Part shown: positions 11,390 to 22,856 of the stretch, one piece after another
Numbering within the stretch: position 1 is the stretch's first letter
How the letters are laid out: every line of letters starts with the position of its first letter
Origin: Casuarina equisetifolia
Taxonomy: Eukaryota; Streptophyta; Magnoliopsida; Fagales; Casuarinaceae
NCBI GenBank assembly: GCA_028551475.1
Contig: CM052359.1
Location: 11,657,583 to 11,721,582, forward strand
DNA length: 64,000 nt
Direction of reading: 5' to 3'
The notes under the pieces: generated by a model
The model's database searches: none
What the model was told of the DNA's origin: nothing
What the model saw: only the letters and a program-made list of their open reading frames with translations
Translations under genes and position numbers: made by a program

Positions 11390-12391
11390 TTATTTGTCAA
11401 GTAGAGAGATAATCTCATAGTGATTTTCATGATTTATTAAATGACATACTCATTTTTGGAAATGACGTTGATGGAATTCAAAAGCTGCATACATAATTTT
11501 CATTTAGTTTTCGACATTAAGGACTTAGGAAATATCAAGTTTTTTCTTGGTATTGAAGTTTTGAGAGATGATAAAGGCATTCACTTAAGTCAGGGCAAGT
11601 ACATTCTTAAACTAATAGATGGGATAGGATTTGATGGAACTAAGCTACTTGATCATCCCATAGACACCAACATGTCACTAACAACCTTCAAGCATGATTA
11701 AGGAATATAAATGCCTCAAGATGATGATCCTATACTCATGGATCATTGAAATATCAACAACTCATAAGAAAGCTAAATTATCTCAATGTTACAAGACCCA
11801 AAATTTCATATGTAGTGAACAACTTGGCTCAATTCATGCACTTACCCAAAAAGTCTCATTGCAAAGTAGATAATACCTAAGGAGCTACCTTGAAAGGTAT
11901 ATGTTATGAGCTTATTGTGATTCAAACAATGTTTTATGTAAAGTTGGCAAAAAATTAATTATTGGCTTTTATGTCACGTTTGGAGATGCATGATTTTATG
12001 GAAGAATAAGAAAAAAAATGGTGGTGTCTCTCTTTTCCATAGAAGCCAATTATTGAGTAATGACCTTCACACCTTATGAGATTTTTTGGCTATAAGGATT
12101 TCTTAGAATATAGGGGGTCAAGGTCCCTTACCTTGTAAGTTTGCACTAGAACAACAAGATCGCCATGAAATTTGTTGTCAATCTTATTGTGCATTAATGT
12201 ATGAATAACTTAGATGTTGATTGTCATTTTATTTATGAAAAAATTTGGCATGGACTCATGAAGACTAATTATGTTGGGACCAAGGATTAGCCAACAAACA
12301 TCTTGACAAAGGCCTTTAGGGCAAATTAGCATAATCATCTCCCATAAGCTAAATATCATCAACTTATATCAACCATCAACTTGAAGGGAGA
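11390..12391 (+). pseudogene. copia RT (C-terminal half) and RNase H relic
   Basis: Frame 11441-11701 and its flanks read NDILIFGNDVDGIQKLH, VFDIKDLGNIKFFLGIEV, GIHLSQGKYILKLIDGIG, then YLNVTRPKISYVVNNLAQ, FMHLPKKSHCK, and later a block (12140-12330) equivalent to the RNase H tail, ending near ANKHLDKGL. The RT catalytic motif lies in a degenerate LLNDILIF context. Bases 11090-11390 upstream show no clear domain. The relic ends at a purine-rich tract and LTR start at 12392. Confidence 0.8.
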
Positions 12392-12971
12392 TGTTCATAT
12401 ATGAGTTTATTTGGCTGCCACACTAGAACTTATAGGTTTCCCTCTTGCTCTGCAAAGCTAGTCATGCATAGGTGTAATAGAGGTCTTCTTACCTTTATGA
12501 AATCATCTTGTACATGCTACAAGGTGTTATGACTAGGGCAGTCGAAAAAGCCAAGATGATCCAATGGCAAGGTGTTAAGTTAGCTGTCAAAGTCTTTTGG
12601 GGAAGTAGGGTCTCATTGTCAAGTCTGCTGTCAAGTCTTTTAGAAAAATGGTGTCCCTTTAGAAGGATAGCTTGACATGGAAAGATGCTGGATGATTCTA
12701 CCTAAAGGCATGGTGAGTAGATTTGAAGGCTTTGTCATAGATAAGATTGGAAGACCACCATTTTAGTCTTTCCTTTAATGTAAATAGGATAGCTAGCTAA
12801 TTGATCCCACATGAGGATAAGGTAAAGCCATGTTGGCATGTTACATAAAAGGGGTTAATTAACACCCAAGCTAACTCTTCTCATTGGTATAAAATTGAAA
12901 AGGAACATGCTTTGTAAAAAAAAAAAGCTAATAAAAAGATAAGAGATTGCTTCCTTGAAAAGTAATGTTCA
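12392..12971 (+). repeat. probable copia 3' LTR
   Basis: It begins TGTTCATATATGAGTT immediately after the purine tract TTGAAGGGAGA (12381-12391), which follows the RNase H tail. A promoter-like stretch TTGGTATAAAATTGAAAAGG lies near 12885. The right end is a guess at the change into gypsy Gag sequence; no partner LTR is in the window. Confidence 0.5.
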
Positions 12972-13496
12972 AATGGCCACCACAGGGCGTAACAAGTGCT
13001 TTGTGGATTTGTTCCTCTAGGATCAATATGTTCAATGACCAATTACCAAATCTATAACATTCAATCATAACAATTTGACATCAAAGACCACTCCCGTGAT
13101 AGGTACTCCCATGGGCAACAAATTGGAGCAAAGGCTCCAAGCCTTAAGCGAGACCATGCAACAATCTATGCAATAATTGTTTGCTATAGTAAACAACAAG
13201 ATCGGGTGACTCCACTACAATAAGCAGGAAGGCTACAATGCCTCTGAAGGTGAATGCATGAATGACCAAAAGGATAACCTCGTTCCATTGCCACTTGGTG
13301 GCACGAAAATGAAAATGGAATTGCCCTTATATGATGGGAATGGTGATCCTTCAAGTTGGATTTCTAAAGTATAGCACTTTTTCAAGTTCCATGGGACTTT
13401 GGGAAGGGATAAGATCTGAACTACTTCATGGAACTTGCTGAAAGAGGCTCAAATTTGGTTTTAAATGTTTAAAGAAAAGCATGTAGGGGAAAGACT
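12972..13496 (+). pseudogene. gypsy Gag, N-terminal part, interrupted by an LTR element
   Basis: From 13111 the frame reads MGNKLEQRLQALSETMQQSM, then KMELPLYDGNGDPSSWIS and HFFKFHGTL, the usual start of the gypsy Gag (retrotransposon gag domain with '..P.Y.G.DP..W' motif). It stops at 13496 where the inserted element's LTR begins and resumes at 17312 with ELMWAMLMKDFLENNGLDEF. Several in-frame stops are present. Confidence 0.8.
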
Positions 13497-13953
13497 TAAT
13501 AGGAATTTGTAATAGTTAGTGAAGGTGAAATGACCTTCCTAACCCCCAGGGATATTTAGATTAGAATAGGTGGAGAAAGGAAATATTGTAAATACCCTTC
13601 TTAGGTGATTAAAAGGTTAGGAATATGAGAGAGAATGTTGGTTGGTTGGCTTACACATTAGTGAGAGAAAGTGTCTTTGCATAGTAGTAGCTTACTGTAA
13701 CTCTAGCTAGCCCTCCAGCAAAGCTTGTATTGTACTCTAAATTGTTCCTAATGAAAAAGAGAAGGAGCCGGCAATGGTGACAGTGGATGTGGGCATGCTT
13801 TGGCCGAACCACTCTAAAATATGGTGTCCTTTTTATGTACATGTATGTGTGTGTGCTTAGATCTCTATTTTTGCATAAAATTATATGATGTGTGTTCTTG
13901 TTGGTGTGCTTGCTTGGATCCTAGCTCCCAAAGCTTTTAATAGAAACCTAATA
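13497..13953 (+). repeat. 5' LTR of the LARD-like element
   Basis: It begins TAATAGGAATTTGTAATAGT (copy B begins TGTTATGAATTTGTAATAGT) and ends GCTTTTAATAGAAACCTAAT. It shares long blocks with copy B, for example GTGAAGGTGAAATGACCTTC and GGCATGCTTTGGCCGAACCA. The terminal TG is mutated to TA. Confidence 0.85.
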
Positions 13954-13954
13954 A

Positions 13955-13969
13955 GTGGTATCGAAGCCC
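13955..13969 (+). other. primer-binding site of the LARD-like element
   Basis: GTGGTATCGAAGCCC follows the 5' LTR within a base or two. It matches the usual tRNA-Met primer-binding site TGGTATCAGAGCCC apart from the middle. Confidence 0.7.
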
Positions 13970-16849
13970 TAGTTGATGGGTTTCAGAGCTAAAAGCAGTG
14001 CACGGGTTGAGTTGAGCTTCGTTTCTTTAAGTTTGAAGAATCGCACAATTTTGAGCTAGATCGAGCAAGATCGAGCTAAATTGGCACTTATAAAGAGGTA
14101 AATAACTGCTCCTTAGTGTTTTCTTGAAGATTTGGCCTTAGATCAAAGGTTTTTCGAGGTATTTTTGAATAGGTTTGGAGGAAATCCATCTCGAACTTAT
14201 TTTTGCTTGAAATGGTGGAAAGAAGTTGTTTTTGGAGAAATGGAGGCTAGATCAGGAATCAGGGCATTAAGATCTACAAATCTAGACTTTTTCATAAAAA
14301 ATGGTGAAAGTTAGTCATCAAATGCTTGCCGTATGTAGCTAAATTGGCGCCAACGAAGTGTAGAACCAGGTCATGCAACCTAGTTCGGGACTCGAATAGA
14401 GAGGTGCAGATCTGAATTTGAAGCAAATCAGATTGGGCATGTAGGTGATCTAGTGTGAAAACAAATTAGGTGCATGCTTCACACGCATAATCTAGTGGAT
14501 CGAGTGATCAAATTAAACACATGCAATACACACGCGAAATGAGCTGCATATCGGACAAGTCCATGGATCCAAGTATGGATCAAGTATGGTCAACCAAGTC
14601 AAGTCCAAGTCAATGGGTCAGGAGGATTTGGTACGAGCTTCAGTTGTGGATTTGAAGTGGGTCAAGAAATGCACCAAGTTGAAGGATCTGAGTTTTGGGC
14701 CAAGTTAAGCCCCAATTGCACAAGCCAAAGAGTTGGGCCTTAAGCGAGCCCATAGTACAACCCAAGCCCACAAAAGATAGGCCAAGTTTGTAGGCCAAGA
14801 CGTCGGGCCGAGTACATGCCTAAGTCCTTTAAGTCGAGTTAAGAATCGGGCTGAGTTGCCAAAACAGGTTGGGTGTGACTCGAATAACAATACGCATCGG
14901 ATCGAGGATGATGGCCAATGAGGATTTGGTGGATTTACTCCAATCAATGACCTCTGAGAGCAAAGAAAAGGTCTCCGAATGATTTGTGGAGGATTTTGAT
15001 TTCAACCTTAGTGGCCAATTGTAAAACGGCGGCATTATGTGGCCAGAAAACCCAAATCGGGTTATGAATGTCGTGGATGGCAGTAAAAATCCTACAACTA
15101 GCAGTAGATCAGAAAAACTAAAGTGTGGAGATGATTCACCGGCCAAGTAAGAGATGATTCACCGGCCAAGTAGGAGATGATTGGCAACAAAAATTTGTTG
15201 GAAAAACAACTAAAAATGGCAAAATCAGCATTGAGTCGCAATATGGGTCAACCCGTGTGTACAATGTCAAGGCGCAAGATGCACACACACAACTGCACAA
15301 GGCGTGTGATGTGCATGCATGGTAGGTGCATGAAGCCCATGCACAAACAGAGAATTTGGCGTGTGAACCCCACCTGTAGGCCAAAAAATTCTCATGTATT
15401 TTTAGCCAATCTTGGAAAGAATTTTGAATAGTGTTTAATGGTATAATTGGGTTGTGATTCCGATGTTTAAAGAGGTTCAAAAATGCAATTTTTTAGAGAA
15501 CCCATGTTTGAATGTAGCTAGATTCTGAATTGTTTGGGCATTGAGGGTTTGGTTTAATAAGCCATCAAGGATGACAAAGATGGAGTTTAGAGCATGGTAT
15601 TACTTGGTGCCTTTGTCTTAATTTTTCAATGCTAATTATGGTCACATGATTAAAAATGTCTTTGTTGGTTTATCAGTGGACTTCTTTGAATTGGATTGCC
15701 CTGGTTTATAATATATTGTGCTAGATATATGGGATCTACTAGTCATGTGTTTGGTCAGGGGATGATTCTTAAGGTGAAGGTCAATTTTTCAAAGGGTTGA
15801 GGACTACACTCCTAAATAGGGATGTAAGAGGTGTTTTTCGTCCATTGCTTTCAATGTTGTCTTTTAACAAGAATGGAGATGATATAGTTTATTTATTATG
15901 TGGTTCTTTAGGAACTTATTGGCTATGGGTTTAGCTATAAGCTTTCAAGGTGAAGGCTAATATAGGATTTGAGGGGGAGAATACTCTTTATCCAAAGTTT
16001 CCGAATACATTGTCGGTTAGACAATGGCAAGCAAAATCAAACAAGGGTTATGTGAGATTAGAAGTAAGAAGTAGAAGAACAAAATCTCTAGTGTTGGTTT
16101 CACACTATTTAGATTAGGAGATAACAAGACATTGAGGAATCACTAATGAACTCATGATTAAAGTCATTTTCTCAAAGAATGTTAGATTCTCTTGGAGAGG
16201 TTACATTATATATATGGAAGAGGTGGAGATTTGTTTTTCTTTAGTTTGGATTCCACATGATTGGATTTGTTAGTTGTCTTGAATTGGTTGAGACTTAAGG
16301 GATTTAGGGTGTGTTAGACCCTAATGCCTAGATGAGGCTAGAAATTGCCCATGGAGCAAACATGAGTCGCAGGAGCATACATGTGTTAGGATATAATTCT
16401 TTGCAATGAGATATGGACATAGATATAGTGATAACCTTATGGTGGTTGGAGTACTACCGGTTGCTTAACAGTTGGCTTATTGACTTGATTAGTGGTATCA
16501 GTTGTCGTCAAAGTGGTGTTATCCACAGACGCCTAGAGATATAGTTGTGGTGGCAAGGGTTAGAGTGTTCATGAGGTCGTTAAGTTTTCCAAAAGAAGCC
16601 ATATTAGAAATTCTAACTAACCATTTAAGGATGACTCATTTTTCAATAACGATATCTTTCATTGGTCATGGAGGAATAGCTTAAGAAGCTAAAGGGAATA
16701 CGTTTTCCGATGTAGTTAATATATGTATCAAAATGGTGGATTGACGTTGAAGGCATGCTTAACAGTTGGATGGCTTAGAGGTTATGTATGAGACATTTCA
16801 CCTATTGTGTAGGGATGTTGCACTAATTATTTCAAATTAAAGGGAGAAT
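13970..16849. other. interior of the LARD-like element, no recognisable protein
   Basis: The longest open frames are short (60 codons at 14132-14314, 84 at 15177-15431, 105 on the minus strand at 14829-15146) and none resembles a retroelement domain. A tandem duplication of the 21-base unit GAGATGATTCACCGGCCAAGT spans 15128-15180. The interior ends at the purine-rich tract before the 3' LTR. Confidence 0.6.
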
Positions 16850-17311
16850 TGTTATGAATTTGTAATAGTTAGTGAAGGTGAAATGACCTTCCTAACCCCT
16901 AGGGATATTTGGATTAAAATAAGTGAAAAAGAGAAATATTGTAAATACCCTTCTTAGGTGATTAAAAGGTTAGGAACATAAGAAAGAATGTTGGTTGATT
17001 GGCTTAAACATGAGTGAGAGAAAGTGTCTTCACACAACAACAATTTGCTATTATACGTTATTGTACCTCCAGCTAGCCCTCTGGCAGAGCTTGTATTATA
17101 CTCAGATTATTCTAATAAGAAAGAGAAAGGGCCAGCAATGGTGATAGTGAACGTAGGCATGCTTTGGCCGAACCACTCTAAAATATGGTGTCCTCATTAT
17201 GTATATGTGTGTGCCTAAATCTTTATTTCCACATAAAATCGTGTGATGTGTGTTCTTGTTGGTGTGCTTGCTTGGATCCTAGCTCCTAGAGCTTTTAACA
17301 AGAACTTAACA
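16850..17311 (+). repeat. 3' LTR of the LARD-like element
   Basis: It starts TGTTATGAATTTG and ends GAACTTAACA, keeping the TG...CA termini. It aligns end to end with 13497-13953 with scattered substitutions, mostly transitions, by eye about one base in ten. Confidence 0.88.
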
Positions 17312-20110
17312 GAACTCATGTGGGCCATGCTCATGAAGGATTTCTTGGAAAATAATGGTCTAGATGAGTTCACCGACCATTTTGGTGACCTCACTAAGCT
17401 CCACTAAATAAGCTTTATGGAGGAATATCAAAAGCAATTCTCTCACATTTTCATGATTTCTAAGTGTATAACCATGCACGAAAAAATCAATTACTTCGAT
17501 AGTGGTCTGAAGGAGGAACTGCGAGTTGACGTACAACTTTCAAAACCAACCACCTTGATAGCCATTGTGGGCATGACTAAGATTCGTGAATCCAAGTCCA
17601 AGGGTGGAAAACTCGAAACTCCTACATGGGGTTGTTAATATTTCACATACCTCTTCGTCCCATCAAACCCAACCACCCCAGCGTCCCACTAACCCATCAA
17701 AGCCTTGCACCAATAAAAGTGTCAAACCATTGAGCTTAAAGGCTCTACTTCAATTGTGATAACAAATTTAGCCCTAAACACTATTGTAAGAAGCTCTTCT
17801 ACATTGATGCCATTACCCTTAAGGAAATGGACACCAGCGACACTTACTTTCAGGAATTGGAGGCAAAGGCTTTTCATAAAGATGTGGTTCTACCACATGT
17901 GTCCTTAAATGCTCTCCATAGTGTTCCATGGCCCTAAACCATGGTTGTCAAAGGCTTATTCATAGTTACACATCCCCCCGGTTAAGTTCCTTATAAACAT
18001 GCAATCGGCACACAATTTCATTCATGATGGACTTGCTTGCCAACTTGGTTTACAACCTATTGAACCCAAGAGCTTTTATGCACAAGTCACTAATGGTCAA
18101 CACATTGTCAGCTCTGATTTTGTCATGGCACACGAGTCTAACTCTAAGGGGTGACCTTTTACATCAATCTTATCTTCCTTGCGCTAGGTGGTTCAAAGGT
18201 CATCTTAAGGGCCCTCTAGCACTCCATTCTCGAGCATGTTCTATGGAACTTTTCTTGCTTAACAATGAAGTTGTCCTATGATGGCCATCATGTGGTCCTT
18301 ATTGGTGTAAACCACCTTTCCAACCTCATCATCAATGGTCCCCAAATGACTAAAAAACTCTAGAAACAAAAGGAAGGCCTCATCTTGCACATGCTCAATT
18401 TGGATGCATTGTTCCTTGATGACATGTTTGGCTATAATAGTCCTAATGACCTTATCAACCCTAAACTCCAATAGCTAACTAAAGCTTTATGGAATGTCTT
18501 CCAACACCCTATTAAGCTTCCCTTAGTCTACAAACACAATCACCATATTCCTTTATAAGATAAAAGGTTAGTTGTTGTGGTCCAACTATACCGCTACCTT
18601 TACTTTTAAAATATTAAGATTAAGTGGTTGGTCTGAAAGTTACTTCACTCGAGGCTTATTCGACCAAGCCACAATGCCTTCTCCTCCCTAGTGCTTTTGG
18701 TACATAAGAAAGACAGGTCCTAGCGCATATGTATTGATTATCATGCCTTCAACCTCCAATTTGTGTGAGATTAATTTTTGACTCCAAATGTTGATGAACT
18801 TTTAGATGAACTCCATGATGTTAAGGTATTCTCTAAACTATACTTCTCTTTTGGTTATCATCAAATACGGGTTGCATTGTAGGATATCCATAAAATTGTC
18901 TTTCACACACATGAAAGGTACTATTAATGGCTTGTTATGTCATTTGGCTTGTCTAATGCACCAACTTTCTTCCAAGCCTTAATGAACTTGGTCTTCAAAC
19001 CCATCTTATGAAGGTATGTCCTTGTCTTCTTCAACAACATTCTAATCTTTAGTCAAAATATGACCAACCATGTCTAGCATGTAAAGGTAGTCCTTGAACT
19101 ATTATGTCATCATAAGCTATTTGTAAAGTCCACCAAGTGTGAGTTTGGCAAAAAGGAACTTAGCTTCCTCGGCCATGTCATCAACGTAAAAAGGGTGCTT
19201 GTCGACCTTAAGAAAATCCAAGGGGTGTTGGATTAGCCCTGCTAGTAGACTATGAAAGCTTTATACGGCTTTCTTGGATTAATTGGAAATTATCGTTGGT
19301 TCATGAAAAGGAATGGTTTGCTTGCTAGGCCCGTAATTGACTTGCTCAAAAAAAGAAAGTTCACTTGGAATTCAGACATTGAAATAGCCTTTGTCTCCAT
19401 AAAGGTTGCAATGACCTACATATATGTTTTGGCATCACAAAAGTTTACTAAACCATTTGTTATTGAATGTGATGCTTCAGGTTCTAGTTTGGGTGGCATT
19501 CTCTTGAAAGGCAAGAATACAATAGTTTTTTTTTTAACAAAGCATTGAAGAGTCGAAGCTTGTACCTATCAACCTACAAGCGTGAGATGCTTGCACTCAT
19601 CCTTGTCATACAAAAATGGTGTCATTATCTTCGTGGTTGGCAATTTGTAGTTTGCACCAACCAACAAAGCCTTCATTATTTATGGCAGCAAAGGATCAGG
19701 ACACCTGTATAGTAGCATTGGCTCTCGAAATTGATGGGATACAATTTTCGTATCAAGTTCTTCTATGTTACATAATCCCAACACCATGATTACTACAACT
19801 CATGCCTATGCTTCGACTTCTGTTCTACTCATGTTTTTATTTTTATTTTCTTGTTTGCTATAGTTCTTTCTACATATGGCAAACCCAACAAACCTAACGC
19901 ACATGTTGTATATGTTATATTGTTTGATATTGGTCTCTATTGGAATTCATCATTTATGAAGATCTCAAAGGCTTGGCAAATATGTAATTCTCTAATTCTT
20001 TTGTTCTATAGAGACATTAGCCCTTTCTAGGGTCAACAATCACAAGGTTTGAATTTTTTTATCAACAATATGTTGTTATTGGGAGGGAGAGGGCTGTCTG
20101 ATCCATTTTA
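17312..20110 (+). pseudogene. gypsy Gag C-terminus, zinc knuckle, protease, RT and RNase H relic
   Basis: It continues the Gag broken at 13496: YQKQFSHIFMISK and LKEELRVDVQLSKPTTL (17417-17638), a knuckle-like FNCDNKFSPKHYCKK (about 17740), a degenerate protease around 17960-18280, and RT at 18560-19250 (VDELLDELHDVKVFSKLYFS, VMSFGLSNAPTFFQALMN). The catalytic Y-x-D-D site reads VFFNN, so the enzyme would be dead. RNase H follows (19252-19548, IECDASGSSLGGILLKG). Similarity fades after about 19770 and is lost by about 20110; integrase is not recognisable. Confidence 0.85.
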
Positions 20111-20660
20111 GTGTCTATTTTCATTGAAAAATTATGCGTGCAGCAGATTTGGAGTCCATAGCATTACCTTCCACTTAGTTTTTAGGGTCGGAAAAACTAA
20201 TGGTCATGCTTGATCTAGTTATATAAGAACAGATTACATGTGATTTTTCCTATAATTCTTATTTTCTTTCTTTTAAGAAATGAATGGCTGACTGTGGTTT
20301 GACCATGGTTATTATGGAATGACTGGGGCTGTTATCCACATTTAGAAGCTAAGTTGAGCCCAAAGCATTGTGTTAAGATTTCAACCTTTTTGATTTGAAT
20401 ACTTGTTCAAATAGTAACTGTTCAAGTCATTTCATATTAAATAAATTGGCAAGTCTAATTTATGTTTATATCAAAGTTCCTATTCATTGCAACATTGTGT
20501 GATTACTTGTACGTTTGTATTAGTGAAATGTTGTTGGTTAATGAATGTTAGATTCAACCATCACCTAGACTATCATTTTCACTTCCTGACATAATTTATT
20601 TATGTTCTGCGTGCACATGTGTGCATGTGTGAGTGTTGTGTTTGACATCGCATGTCAAGT
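20111..20660. other. no recognisable feature
   Basis: AT-rich sequence between the gypsy relic and the minus-strand LTR element. No open frame of useful length and no repeat shared with the rest of the window was seen. Confidence 0.5.
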
Positions 20661-21421
20661 TTGATTTATAAACAGTGTAGATACTGCTCTTAATATCTTT
20701 GCGGAAAGTCAGGTTGATGGTGGACCACTTATTTTTTCCAGCATTACAAACTGGTCAAATAAATCAGGAGTGCAAGTCCTCTAAGCAACCAATGGATCAT
20801 CAAGAAAGGATTCAAATGATGACGAACATGAGGGGGACATAGAAAACACCAAGAACATGGATCCTACTGATGAAAAACATGGATCCTAGTGGGATCTCAC
20901 CAGATTTCGCCACCACGGTGGTTGCAAGGGATGGGCCCAAAATGATGTTGTTGTAAGGTGGAGCAGAGTCGCAAGGTTGCAACGGCGTCACTGCGTTGGC
21001 TAGCAAACAGTATCGTTTAGCTATTAGAGGCACACAATATCGTTCTGGCAATTAACAATGCAGAAACTTTAACGAAATCATTGCATTTAGGGTGAAAAGA
21101 AGCTTCACTTAAATGGTGTCGTCTGATTTCGTCCAAGAGAAGAGAATGAAAAAAGAAAGCAGCGTTGCTTCTTCAAGGAGCACCGGAAAAGAAGTAGAAA
21201 CCAGTCGTCCACTATTGCCAGCATGGTATCTGGCCATTGAGGAGGTTATAAAGGGCCTTTGTGATCGATTTTGTGACCCAAAAATAGGGAAAGGCACTCT
21301 AGTTTGTTGGTTGTGAGTGGAAGTGAGTTTGGATCGTGGAAATAGAGCAAAAAAGGAGCTCAGCTCACTAGTTTTGATCGGAAAACCAAGAGAAAGGAAA
21401 AGAAAATTTTGTTAACCATGC
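20661..21421 (-). other. probable 5' internal region of a minus-strand LTR element
   Basis: This lies immediately inside the primer-binding site at 21422-21433 and is continuous with it. Short frames on both strands (20812-21051, 21109-21297) show no known domain. The distal boundary is unknown. Confidence 0.35.
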
Positions 21422-21433
21422 TCGTTGATACCA
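21422..21433 (-). other. primer-binding site of the minus-strand LTR element
   Basis: The minus strand reads TGGTATCAACGA right after the LTR end TTTACA, matching the first bases of the tRNA-Met primer-binding site TGGTATCA. Confidence 0.65.
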
Positions 21434-21830
21434 TGTAAAGAAAATAGTGATTGAAGAACAAAAATTGGCGAAAAACTTGTTTATTGATGACAAGAAAACT
21501 CTATTACACAGATGGGATTGTATATATGCAGCATTGTGTGATCATTGTGTGATCATTTTATATATGCAGCATTGTGTGATCATTTTATACAACAATGAAG
21601 AAGAAGCAGAAGAATTAGAGCTGTTAAGCACCAATGTTGTATCTATCCTGTCCCTGTAGCGTGTGCAGGATGATTTCACAGAGGTGAGAAGACCTCTATT
21701 ACACTCAGGCGTGACTAGCTCTGCAGAGCAAGAGTAAAACCCGTGAGTTCCAGCATGGCAGCCAAATAAGCTCATATACGAACAATAGGGTTATTCTATA
21801 GTTCATTAAGAATTGCTCAAGAATTCAACA
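21434..21830 (-). repeat. 5' LTR of a minus-strand LTR element
   Basis: On the minus strand it begins TGTTGAATTCTTGAGCAATT and ends TTTCTTTACA, next to the primer-binding site. Length is about 397 bp. A partly duplicated motif ATATATGCAGCATTGTGTGA occurs twice between 21521 and 21580. The matching 3' LTR is not in the window. Confidence 0.65.
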
Positions 21831-22856
21831 CTGAATTCTTGGGGTTTTTGCTTCTATCTGTTGGAAAACAAACATTTTGAATTACCATCGTGTTCCAGTA
21901 TATGTAACTTGGACTGCTTTTGTGTGTTTGCCATTAGTGCGCCTCCTTGGTCAATCAATTCATTTGAATGCTGGATTACTGTCTCGAGCATTAGCCCAAT
22001 ATGGCGTTTCGCTGTCAGTGCCCATGTGCTCAAAAAATTTTAAAGTGAAAGGTATAAGATAGCTATTGGATCATGTCGATGCCTCTAATACTGAACTAAT
22101 ATTCTTTACTCGGTCTTATCTTTTGTCATGGAGATGGAATCTTTTATTAACTTATTGATAAAGTTTTCAACCAAACCACTTTGATGGGCATTTCTGTTTC
22201 AACTACAAAAGTGATTGGGAAATACATTTTCGAGAAGACCATATTCATTTTCTTTATGTATAAATACTTTCTACATACATATTAGTGTATGTTAAAGGCA
22301 AGAATATTAATGAGACAACTTTTATTTTTTGATTTAGATTATAATTGAGGTTTGAAGAAAATTACTTTATAAAGTATCCTAAATATCCTAAGAAAAAATC
22401 TTCATAATTCATAATTGGTGGGAGGCATAGATGGTTCCCCCCGTATCGTCCACTCGTTTTTTCACACCAGCTGCAATAGGATTCAAAAAGGAATCTGGTC
22501 AGAGACTTCGTCCATCAAATGATACGGTATCTAGCTGAAATTGTAGACTCATTCTCATTTACTCTCTAGAAATATTTTGTCTTGTCAAGACAAAAGGCAA
22601 CCACAGTTTTTAGTCATTCGTTACTGTACAATAAGGATGCGCCATGTCATTGGCTGAGGTTTCAGCTCGGTATGGTTAATATCTCCAGATAAGAACCGAC
22701 GCCAGAAGGACCAGCTTCGGCTTTTGACTGAGCAGACTGAAGTTCTGTTGTAGATAGGAAGATAATTCAAGCCTGAAAAGCTCCGCTTAGCAAGAGATCC
22801 TGCCCAGAATACAATCGTTACGTTCCAGCGTTCGAGTGGAATCAGTATTTCTCAGC
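21831..22856. promoter_or_regulatory. upstream region of SWEET gene A
   Basis: No transposon coding sequence was recognised here. It holds the 5' flank of SWEET gene A; no unambiguous TATA box or named element could be assigned. Frames at 21813-22062 are short and unrecognised. Confidence 0.35.

Larger units (their letters stand above)
13497..17311 (+). mobile_element. non-autonomous LTR retrotransposon (LARD-like) inserted in gypsy Gag
   Basis: Two LTRs of about 460 bp (13497-13953 and 16850-17311), a tRNA-Met-type primer-binding site beginning about 13955, and a purine-rich tract ending at 16849 (TTAAAGGGAGAAT) bound a 2.9-kb interior. That interior shows no Gag, RT, RNase H or integrase motif in any frame I could read. 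Flanks AGACT and GAACT may be a decayed 5-bp target duplication. The insertion splits one Gag frame exactly at the LTR edges. LTRs with replication signals and no pol is the pattern of large retrotransposon derivatives moved in trans. Confidence 0.8.
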
